Assembly: GCA_037834085.1 (NCBI GenBank)
Contig: JBBMKC010213036.1
Span: 1-23,115, forward strand
Reading direction: 5' to 3'
Length of the DNA: 23,115 bases
Origin: Bipalium vagum
Lineage: Eukaryota > Platyhelminthes > Tricladida > Geoplanidae
Both the position numbers and the translations under genes were made by a program. This document shows, in pieces, positions 1 to 11,200 of this stretch. The notes below the pieces were generated by a model that saw only the letters and a list, made by a program, of their open reading frames with translations, was not told the DNA's origin and did not search any database. How positions within the stretch are numbered: the first letter of the stretch is position 1; every line of letters starts with the position of its first letter.

Positions 1-107
1 ATTATTATTATGATTATTATTATTATTATTATTATGATTATTATTATTTTTATTATTTTTATTATTATTAATATTATTATTATTAAGAGTATTATTATTA
101 TTGATTA
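1..107. repeat. ATT trinucleotide microsatellite
   Basis: Imperfect ATT repeats with occasional G or extra T interruptions, ending about position 107. The repeat probably continues beyond the left edge. Confidence 0.9.
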
Positions 108-2567
108 TTACATGCAATTTTTTAATATTTAAAAATTAAACATTTGATAAATTTGATAATTAATATATAAAATATAAATATCATTATTACTTAATGAAAT
201 TTAATATTTTGCCAAAACCAAAGACAAAATTATTAATTTTATTGTGTCCATCTGAAAAAAAAATTTAAATTGGAAAAATCAATAATTTATTTAACAAAAC
301 TGAATAGACTGAAGAATAGGATAATAAATAGTGAAAAACATTAAATATTTATTCTATAAATGTGTACATAGTATCAACAATAAAATAATACCTGATTATG
401 GTTATAATGGACAACTTGCTTATGGAAATAATATTCCAGAATTATTTAGATGCTGCTTAATAAATTATTATTTCCCTTATAAAATAATTCAGGTACCCCT
501 TCATATAAAATAATTTAGTTTTTGTAATATTTTACACGAATTATATCTTTAACAGACTAGGAAGAAATTCATTTAGAAATTCAAAATTGAATTAAACATA
601 TTGGATAAATTCCTGGAAGAAATAAATTCTATTTTCGACCGAATCGAGAATATTCGAAGAATTAAGATAGTTTTGGACTTTTGTGACAACTAAATAATTG
701 GTTTTGATAATTCTTGATTCTCTGAAATGATCATGATTCTTTAATCAGAATCATACATATTACTGAAATATATAATAGTAATAATAATAATTGATAATCG
801 TTTATTAGTTTGAGAAGGATCTGAAAGAAATATAAATATATGACTGAAAAATCAAGTTAAATTTCATGAGGTTACAAAGACTTAAAACTAAAAGTTTCAA
901 AAAATTAATAAAAGAAACAATATATACGGTTCACAATAAGGGGATCTCTTAAAGGTAGAGCAACACTTTACCTAACTGCAATGTATCATTAATCTAAAGC
1001 AACTAAAAATGTTGTAAAGATTCTTTTGTATTTATTTAGTTTTTTCGCTTCTGTTACATATATATACCTGGGTAAATAATTTTACCGAAGTGTATTTATT
1101 TAATGTATTTTGTTTTCTGTTAAAATATTCTATTAGAAAAGAAATAAATTAGACATTAATTTGGTGAAATCATTAAAATACCCAAAAAAATAATTAAAAA
1201 TTAAATTGTGTTTAAATACTTCAATTTATATTAAAACTGGCAATATTATTTGAAAAGTTATGGTAATACGGTAAAGAATTTAATGAAGTATTTAGATATT
1301 CGAATATGGCTATTACGTTTATGTAATTATATGCGCTTTCGAAATATATAGAGCAAATGTTAGAGAAATTAAATAAATTTGGTATATTGTCAACAAATGC
1401 ACAAATTGCTGAAAAAAATGAAAATCATTGCAAAATTTCAATTTTTAGATTTCTCATACATTTGTTTATAAGAACACAAAAGTAATTCCGCTCAAAAAAT
1501 CTTTTAAAAATGATTATACCCGTTCTTTAGTAAAATTAGATAAAAAAAGGAATAACCGTTAGTTAAAGTGTTGTTTTTCCCCTCAGAAATACTTGCAAAA
1601 ATGTTTTTGGTAGAGCTAAGAAAAGTCTAATCTTAAGACCTAAGTGTGAAAATAAGACTAAATTCTGAAGAAAGGTTCAATAAATAATAACCCGAGAAAA
1701 AAATATTTTTCAATGAAACACCGATGAATCTATTAATACGTCTAATAATCTAAATCTAGTTAATTAATAGTAGAATAAAGACCAATAGAAAATAATTGTT
1801 GGAAATATTAAAATTAAAGTAATTATAAAATTATATAATGTGAATATCATTACATTTTGATGTTATAATTTTTTAGCAATACTTTTTTTCTGAGTTATGT
1901 TGAAAAAAAATTTATTAAAAGAAAGAGCCTAAGTCAAGTAAAACCTAATATAACCCAATTCTTAATCATAAAAGGCGCTGAAACATATGAAGAATTAATC
2001 GAAAATGATATTATTTGTTGATTTAATAAAATAATAATCGGAACCATTTATGATTTGAAATTTGATTTTTATTATCAAATATTAATCATTAAAAAATGTT
2101 ATCTAAAATCTTAAACAAACACAATAATAAACCGAAAAATATTTGTTATCTACTTTTTTGCAGAGAAAAATATTTTTTTATATTTATCAAAAAAATCATA
2201 TTTTTTGAAATTGTATGAAAAAGTGCTTTGATGTACGGAGAAAAATCCAAGAAACATTGTTACATTGATTACAATGAAAATGGAGGCTTTTATAAAGCCA
2301 ATTTTTATCAATAAAATTTCCTCTCAGAGTAAAGAGAACATAAATTATTATTATCATTATTAAGTTAAGAAATAGTTTTTTATTTTTAAATAATATTTTA
2401 TAGTTAAATATTATACAAATAATTATATTTTTTATCGTAAAATATACAGGAGATTTAATCAAACAATTTTAATTTTAATTATAAAATAATAATTTAAATA
2501 TATAAAATTTAAAAAATAAATAATATTTTAAACTTATATTGTCTAATAATAATAATAATAAAATTAA

Positions 2568-2960
2568 ATTGTTACATTTTATAATTTATCAGAGAATATA
2601 AATGTCACAGATGTAGAGGAAATGGAAATCAGAGTTAGGAATGTTAATTTAGATCAAGGAAATTTGGCAAAAATAATTAAAAAAGTGAATATAAATAAGA
2701 CGGTTACATTGATTACTTTGAAGTTGTCAGTAGGATATCGAATAGCAAAGGTATAAGAGAGTACTATGAGCATTTTTCGCTATCTAAAAGACCGACTTTT
2801 GTTAATAGGAAAGCTAGTGGTAACCACATATTTGGTTTTCCCGATGAATTGAGGAAAACAAAGCAGAAAATGGAACGGTAAAGGTGAGCAGACTCTTAAG
2901 AAGACGAATTTTGAAGTGTTTTCAAAACGGATGCGTTTACCTGAAATGGTTATTTTGTAG
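2568..2960 (+). pseudogene. Unidentified coding-like relic
   Basis: One plus-strand frame stays open for most of about 130 codons with only two interruptions, unusual in DNA this AT-rich where stops are expected about every ten codons. It includes EEMEIRVRNVNLDQGNLAKI, then KKVNINKTVTLITLKLSVGY. Base composition is more G-rich than the surroundings. Part of the stretch (about 2759-2880) also reads plausibly in a second frame (RPTFVNRKASGNHIFGFPDE). I recognise no family. A remnant of a transposon or of a retrocopied gene is possible. The minus-strand frame covering 2780-3277 is judged a shadow. Confidence 0.35.
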
Positions 2961-3166
2961 GAAAAAATGCAATGACACCAATTATTGCCATAGAAATCCA
3001 AGAGATGGAAGTGGATATTAATGTAATGAGTTGGAAAGGGAAAATGTAAAAGATCAACATTGTGCTGACACATTGAGATGATCAAACGAAGGTTTTTAAG
3101 GCAAAAGTAAAAATATATGATGAGGAATGTGGTAATTAAAAAATTAAATAAATACATTAATGTTAC

Positions 3167-3544
3167 TTTGTAAAAGAACTTCATAACGACTGTGTTTATT
3201 AACGATCTCATAGAGTTCATCTGGCGATAACGTAATTGAAGATTCATAAGATTGAACTGATGGATAAGGAAATCCATTTTGGTTTATGCTTTGTACATAA
3301 CTATTTTTGATCATTGGTGTCATATTAGAATTAAAGCTTTCAAACACTTGATGAGATTCATCGTTAAACTGGTTTATCACAGGGGGCACCATATTAAACT
3401 GATGTTGAAAATTTGGCAAACCAAGGGGGAGATTTGGATTTATTTTGAAATGTTCAAACATAGGTGGGGACATTGGTACCATTTGGAATGGGACAGGGGA
3501 TTTTTCCAGAGAAGCAACTGAATAATCAGGATTTGAGCATGTTC
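3167..3544 (-). CDS. Ddr: DDR exon h: cytoplasmic juxtamembrane region with NPxY motif
   Basis: A 378-bp exon, phase 1 in (acceptor CTTACTAG) and, with the chosen donor GTAACA at 3165-3166, phase 1 out. It begins TCSNPDYSV, an NPxY motif of the kind that binds PTB domains in vertebrate DDR1b. A proline-, methionine- and asparagine-rich stretch follows (PVPFQMVPMSPPMF), then tyrosines in NSYVQ, FPYPS, QSYES, ELYEIV and SRYEV. No kinase motif is reached. Without the donor the frame stops nine codons on (TAA at 3144-3146). The donor was chosen because it keeps the phase-1 pattern of all preceding introns; the exact 3' end is less certain than the exon. Confidence 0.78.
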
Positions 3545-5192
3545 CTAGTAAGAAATTGAATTTATTTTCAGAAACATTTCACATCAATTTTTCGTGATAA
3601 AAAGTGCTGGTGCATGAAAATCACAAAATATATATATCTCCAAATAAAGAATATTTATAAAAGAATAAAAAGTCTGATTACTTTCCTAAATAATATAAAT
3701 TTAAAGTTTTTTTAAAAACAAATTATTAATGAGATCTAAAACAAGAGTTTCTAAAATAATTAATGAAAATATTAATATTATTTAATAAAAATTAAGAATT
3801 GCTCGTTATAATACACTCATTTTCAATTAAAACGCGCCATTATTGGATTTGTGTTCAATCAATCTATTTTAATCAAATATTCACAATTTTGTATGGGAAT
3901 CATCTCATAGTTGTGATATCGGCATTGAAAGAACATCAATTCAATTAAGAATTTCAACTGACTCTGTGTCAAATTGGTTTTGAAAACTCAGAAATTATGT
4001 TTCGATAATTTATTATCAAAAGCATAAGACTACCTCGGGGACATTCATTAATAGATGAGTTGCACAGATATCAATTGTAATGACTGACTCATGGAGTGGA
4101 CATATTAATTTAAAATTATCTGTCAAATCATCAAATTCAACACTTCTCTGTTAATCATTTGATAATTTCAGCAATCCATTAAAGAATGCACGTCAGCCAA
4201 AAGCATTGAAAGTTTTTAGTCATTATTAAATAGAAAATTTCGCCAAAAGGAAACACATCATAGAAATGATATGGATAAATATTAATCAAAAATATATCGA
4301 CGATTGCATGGACAGAATGATGACATTATTTGATTATTTGACAATAGGTATTTTCCAATTTTTTTTCAACAATCAATTTTATAGTCCTAAAGAGGACTTT
4401 TTGTCATTCTCATTGTGTAAAAATAGAGCCACTTTGTTGGACTCTAAGTAATTTTTATCTTTAATAAGTTGCTATTTTTGTAATATATGTAATCAGCTGA
4501 TTATTAAAAACAAAACAAATAAAAATTAACTGACAAGATGTGATATATTTCTCCATATCCCTGTGAAGAACATGTCGATCGTCGAGAGATAATCAGTCGA
4601 CTTTATGCATATAAACAACTTTAAAAGACTTACTGACATGGATTTAATTTCTGAGTCGATGCAGCACCTTTAAACAGATATTGAACAACTAAGTTTTAAT
4701 TATTAAAATGAAAGAATTTTCAACATTTACTTCAATATGATAACTACTAACGACTAAACAACAAGATATTGAATCACAACTAGATTTTAACTATTAAAAT
4801 CAAAGGAATTTTCAAAAATCCTTCAAATTGTTCAAAATTAAAATTATTAAATTGATCATTTTAAATAAATGTGAACAAAGGACTGAAGTTAGCCAAATTT
4901 AATTAAAAATGTTTAACAGGAAATTTATTTTATTATTTTTAAATTATATTCCTTTCATCATACTAAGTTTTTTATCGTATAATGACTAGTTGTCATCAAT
5001 ATTTTGTTAATATAAAAAATAATTTTTGATTGGCTGGTAATCTCATTTAAATTGTCTAGAATTTTATAAATTGAAATTAATTGTTATTAATAATTTTAAA
5101 AATTATTTATTTTTATATTTTATAACAAATCATCTTTTTATCACAATTTTTATATAATCTTAATCGAAAATAATTTTCTTTGGTATACTCTG

Positions 5193-5271
<79 letters not shown>

Positions 5272-8200
5272 TTTATCTCGTTATTAAATTAGGGACAGTG
5301 ATGAATTAGTAATTAAAAATAGAACAAACCATAGCTTCCATCAAAACTCGCTCGCTTATTTTCAGGACAAAATAGGTTCATGTTTGGTGGATTGGAAACC
5401 ATCCGAGCCAACGCAACATTATAATTTTCCGAATTGATTGTCGTTATGGCAGAAGTTACGTTGGGAGAATTGGTCGTACGGCTATCATATGTACCAAATA
5501 ATTGTTGCTTGGAATAGGACGGGACATTTCTGATATTTAGGGTCTGTGATTGAAATCCTGGCATACAGTCTGTATTGAAAGTAACAGTTTAAAAACTAAT
5601 AGGTAAATTTCAAGGATATGTAATTATCTAATATATTTATATGGATTTTGACTGTTTTTGTTTTAGTTTAAATCTACTTAAACTTCAAAACTTAGTTTAA
5701 ACTTTAAACAAATTTGAATCTAAATTAATTTCATTGACGAAGCTGCACTTTATTCATGTATTACTCCCCATAATAATAAAATACTTTGGAAGTGCAAGTG
5801 AAACGTTAACTGACAAATCCGTGTATATATTATATTCTGTTTAGATATAGTCAACTTTGGTTTTATTTACGAAATACCCCGGACTGGCTGGGTTTCTATT
5901 AGCGATTCTGCAAATATCAACAACTAAATGTTTATTACAACTAGATTTTTGAGGCTCCAAAATCCAATACGTTTTCTATATATTTAGAGAACCTTATGGT
6001 ATTGTCAAGGTCATGCTTGGAATTCAGTAAATCAATAAAGCTCGATTAAAACAAGAATCTAAATCACAAATATTGAAATTTGGTCAGAGATTCAGCTTAA
6101 TTATAATTTGACATTACATTCAACATGTAAATTAAAAACCTAACAAAAATATAAATAAATAAAGATATTTGTAAATTATAAATAAAATAAATGTTGGACT
6201 TTGAAATTCAAAACGAGATCAATAATGACACTATTAGCAATTGTTTTTAATCACAAATCAGCATGAATAAAAAATGTAAGTGCGTTGATAGAAGAAATAT
6301 CCCATGAAAAGATTTTTGTTTTAATAGATCTTAATTTACGTTTGACCGTAAATAACATTTTAGTGAAATCCCTCAATCATATCTTAGAGTCCCACTTTTA
6401 ATTAAAAATCACAAAATCACAAAATCTTTGGATATAAAGCTTTTTATAAATTTTTTATTCCATATTAAAAATATCAAGAATCAATAGATACAACCCAAAC
6501 ATTGAAATTTTTATGTATCTTATCTATGAATTTTATAAACAAAACATATTAAATAAAAAATGTTCAACATTTTAGGGAACAGCGTGCGAAAGTTGCTAAA
6601 TTTAATTGAATTTTGATTTTAATTATTGATATATATATTGGAAACTTAACAATTAAACGAGAAGCCTTGGGCGTTTTTCGATTTAATCGTTGAGATATTA
6701 CTATTTAACATTACTATAAATGTTTCATAGAATTTTATAGGTTCTGCACCCAGCTTTCTTTTATTGCAATTATATTACCCGTTAAACAATTATATATAAT
6801 AAATAAAATGAACAATAATTAAATCGAGAGACCACGATGTTTCCAAGCAATATCACCAACAATATTTATTTTAATTCAAAAATTCAACTATAAATCACAT
6901 TTTAGTTCCAACATATTAATTCTTCACATCATAAAATCTTCATTTTATATTGGATTTTTATTAAGTTTATAAAAATCTCTGAAATGACATAAAACCTCGG
7001 AACAGTTCAGATTAATTATTTGATCTAATTAACCATAAATCACAAAGAAAATTTAGATAAAATTGTAATAAATTATTTGTTAAAATTCACTGCGAAAATA
7101 TGAATGAAAGATTGTCATTGCTTAATCACAGATAGTGTCTCTTAAAATCAATTATTTACATATATTATTTAATTTCTCAAAACATTTACAAAATTTAAAT
7201 AATGAGTTTTATTTTTTAATTTCCGAAATGCCTCATTTTAATAACGAAAAGTGTGCATAAAAATAAAATCATTATTACAAATAAATAATAAATAGACTTT
7301 TAAGTAATGTTATTTCCTCATTTATTGTATAAACATTAAGAAAATATAAAAGGCATAGGCATAAATCACGTATTTTTTACTATTATTATTATTATTTTAC
7401 ACACACACACACATATATATATTATTAGTATTAAGGTGGTCCATAAGTCTTTTTGTATTTTTAATCAAAAATTAAAAACAAAATAGAACAAGAACAAATA
7501 TTTATCAAGCCTCAAAATAATGAAAATTTGAATTAATAGCTTAATCCATCTATCGGCAAGTTGTTGAATCCCGCGTTGATACCAGTCTTCTTCAAAACAA
7601 ATAAAAGCATGTATTTACAATAATTTAATAAATATTATTTTACCGTCTGATAAAGGAAGTTTGTATCTTCAAAATGATATATAGTTGTATAGATTTAAAT
7701 ATTTACATCAATTACAAAATTAATTTGAAATAGTAAAACAAAAATACGAAGACTTATGGACCACTCCAATAATATTACCAATAATATTGTTAATATTATT
7801 AAAATATTAATTAAAAATTTTTTTACAATAAATAATAATAGTTTATTATATATTAATAAAATTTAAACATTACTTTTTCAGTTAATTTTTCTTAAAAATT
7901 ACACAAAATAATAAAATAAGTCCTAGAATTAATTATATAATTTTTAGATATTTTAATTTAGTGTACCAATAGAAATAAAATTATTTTCTTAAAACAAATA
8001 TTTGAACTAAAAATTAAATGTTACGTGAAAACATGGAGAAAAATTTCTTCATGAACATATTAATTATTTTATAATATATTATATAAGTATATATAACATA
8101 AATTCACCATCATTTTGAAAAGAACTTACCGTAAACGCCATTTGGAACGGGCTTGTAAAATCCACCATTGGTAGAAGAGACTGACGGAACTGGAATGACG

Positions 8201-11200
8201 TTATTACAGGCCATCGTAGGTCTTACAGTATGAGGATACTTGCCCTTCATTCTACGCTTTCGACAACGACGGATTCGCAGTAGACAAATGCTTATAATGC
8301 ACAGTAGGCCAACAAACGTAATTATGGCACAGAATACAATCAACAGATAGTTTATCTTAGACGCTGGAAAAATGTGGTTTGGATTTTTTGAATCTGGAAA
8401 ACATTAAGTAAAATATAATAAGAAATATTTTAATGTAAAATACTTTAAAAAGAATTTTATATATTAATAATTTATGCTACAAGTAAATGACGAAAAAGAA
8501 ATTTTGAACAATTTGACAACCCATGGTATATGTAAAGAATCTAAAATCATTATTATGATAAATTTTTTCCATTTCTTAAGCATTTAATTAATCATTTTCA
8601 TTTCTCTGGAAATTTTATGAGAGAAATGGCGGTTTTAAATCTAATATAAAATGCATCGTTACAGAGGCGAGGTTAATCTAAATATTTATGGAAAATTATG
8701 TTTTTTAATCATTTATTGATATCCACCAGGCAAATACAGAGGAATCGATTCTCAAGAGATTACATAGGTTAATTGATAATAAGATGCTTTTACCAATGAA
8801 GTAAATGGAGACATAAGAATAATATTAACCTATAAAAGATATCAATTCCAATCATAACTACAATGCCGACATTGATATTATATAAATGTTCAGTATTATT
8901 AATATGACATTAATTCAATGTGCTGATTATATTAGGCAATTTTATTTGTTAAAATGTTAAGAAATATAATTACATATAAATATTTATTTATAAATATGCA
9001 AGGAAAATTTTGATTAATTAAGATTGTATGCAACAAAATCACAAAGATTAAAGTACAAGTATTAAAGGTGTTTCATTCTTCATTTCAAAGTTCAAAAATC
9101 TAATTTTCTTTGAAAAATAATATTTGCTACTCTTCAAAAGAGTTCTAACCTACAAGATGGAAAAAAATAAAATTGATAAAATAAAAATGAAGACAACTGA
9201 CAAAACCTCCGATAGTAAAGCGGTATTAACAAAGAAGAAATGAATAAAAACAATTTTTGAATAATTAATTATACATTATTATAATTTATACTACATAGTC
9301 ATTGGTGGAGACAGGGATAAGCAAGTATTGTAAGGTTCGAATTATCTTCACAATTTATAAGAGAATAAAAACGATTTATATACATAGTTAACTAAAAGTA
9401 ATCCAATAAAAATAATTAAAAACAGAGATGTACTATTAAAATACAAATTAATATGATATAATTTTAGAGTTCTGAAATGCCTAACAAGTGCAATGAAAAC
9501 ATAAAATAGCGGAAAAATCAATGTAACAAAAAATTTTGATTTGCTATAGAAAATAAATTTCTGATTCCTTTATGATTAATTCTGATTTATACAAAAAAAA
9601 ACCAGAAAAATTGTCTCAGGCCATTCCAAATTTTATTCGTTTATTTTGTTTAAATGAAGAAAAATAAGCGAAAAATCAAAATTGAAAACGAAAGCTGTCG
9701 CATAATCGGAAAATTGGCTCAGATATGTTACAAGCGGGTCACATGGCAAAATCCAAAAAATATAAAAATCAATGCTTTTTTTCAAACTTGAATGTCAAAT
9801 GTTTCCTATTTATTTATTTTTAAAGCATTTTTTTATTTCCTCAAAGAGATTAAATTCAGTATTTCTTGACAAATTAGATTGTCGATCCATTTATAAAAGA
9901 ATACGAGTACCAAATAACAACTTTGAAAATCCATTTTAAACTAATCCTTAAAATTGTTATTACCAATGTAAAACATGTGTTTATAATATGGTTAGTCGAA
10001 ACTAAGAAGGATTTGGTTTTTGATTTTAGACCAGAAATTAATGAAAGGGGTTTCATTATTTAAAATTGTTACGGTCTTAAAGTCAAAATTTTTATAAGAG
10101 CGAATTTTTCTAACAAGGTATATATTTATTTTTTAAATTGTTACTTCAAAAGCGTTTCTTTTTGAATAATTGTTTTTCCAATGATTTAATCATTCAGAAC
10201 AGCCGAGAGGCAAAGGTAAAAATAAAGCTCGAGCTGAAGCAACTTAATTTCTAGCATAATTTTTTTTAAAAACTTCTTGATTCTTTTTAAATTGAAAGGT
10301 ACATATATTAGGAGCGTATTTTGATTACAATAATTTGAGTACTGAATGATACTACAATTAAATTTAGAATTTATTCAAAGAAAGCTTGGGATCCTTGGAG
10401 TATTTTTTATATTTTGAGTTTTACTTTGCGTGACTCAGGGTTCATGACGACATTACATATAATTTCGTTAATAAATGATAGGTTATTCACAAAAAGAAAC
10501 TGATAGACTTAGTAAGAAGATTTGTAAAAATAGAAAAATTTATTACTCCGATGAAAAAAATTCAAGAAAATAAATTTACAAAAGTAAAAATCTTACAAAT
10601 TATTCCGATTAAAATTCATTTATTCAAAAAATATATTACAGAAATTATTACTAATGATACACATTTAGTCTCTTTTAAGTGGAACCTCATTTTTGTTTCA
10701 TAACAGTAAAGAAGATCAAATGGATAAATGCTGATTTTTGTCCTTTTCACTTAACTGATGTGGGAATCATTTTTAAAACTTTTTGACTTTTCCAAATTGC
10801 CTACGATGGTCACAAACAGTGTCATTGTCAACCAAAAATATTTCTACAAGTTGTTGCCATAAAGGACAATCGTCATGAATAGATGTGTGTCCAGAACAGA
10901 ACCTGTTGTACCAACACTGAGCATCTCGTTTGCTAATTGAGTCTATACCCCTCTCTTATCAAATACTATTTGCAGCTTCTTATGCATTTCCTTTAATTTA
11001 AATTCATATAATGAACATGTTCGAATTTTAACCGTTTTCATTGTCTCTCATAGTAAGTTTTACATTATTCAAACATTTATATAAATTAATAAAACGTTTT
11101 ATATTACGCTTACCATACATCCTGATAAATCAATAATTATAAAAATATTAATCGAAATCTTAATATATATATTTTTGCTTTAAAGTTTTTATATAGAAAA

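Larger units (their letters stand above)
1..3166. other. Left flank: probable intron of the DDR gene
   Basis: This should be intron running toward the kinase exons. On the minus strand I see no glycine-loop, VAVK, HRDLATRN or DFG-like stretch. It holds an ATT microsatellite at the left edge and one formerly coding-looking stretch on the plus strand (2568-2960). The rest is AT-rich sequence with short runs and no convincing gene. A minus-strand open frame at 2196-2462 is low-complexity Ile/Asn/Phe and looks like chance. Confidence 0.6.
3545..5329 (-). other. DDR intron (g/h), 1785 bp
   Basis: A phase-1 intron with donor GTTTGT and acceptor CTTACTAG. Besides AT-rich filler it contains a Merlin transposase relic on the opposite strand, a 65-72 bp duplicated segment and a long TAA microsatellite close to the donor. 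Confidence 0.8.
5570..8129 (-). other. DDR intron (f/g), 2560 bp
   Basis: A phase-1 intron with donor GTAAGT and acceptor CAATACAG. Its only recognised content is the mariner deletion derivative at 7431-7769 and the compound TAT/CA/TA microsatellite just beside it. The remaining sequence is AT-rich with no open frame of note. Confidence 0.85.

Noticed and set aside
331-513. Plus-strand open frame of 60 codons
   Set aside because: No domain, composition like the intron around it; no sign of splicing or transcription.
2780-3277. Longest open frame in the window, minus strand, 165 codons
   Set aside because: It overlaps DDR exon h on the same strand in another frame, is Phe/Ile/Leu-rich without a recognisable domain, and crosses the exon's donor. 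It also mirrors the plus-strand relic at 2568-2960, so it is most likely a shadow.
3279-3521. Plus-strand open frame of 80 codons
   Set aside because: It is the exact antisense of DDR exon h, and its openness follows from the coding composition of that exon.
8355-8375. Alternative acceptor TTTTTCCAG inside DDR exon f
   Set aside because: Using it would break the reading frame into the transmembrane helix; the upstream CCAG at 8394-8397 keeps phase 1.
9325-9350. GGTTCGAAT, resembling a tRNA T-arm
   Set aside because: The flanking bases do not form a T-stem and no acceptor or anticodon arm can be drawn around it.
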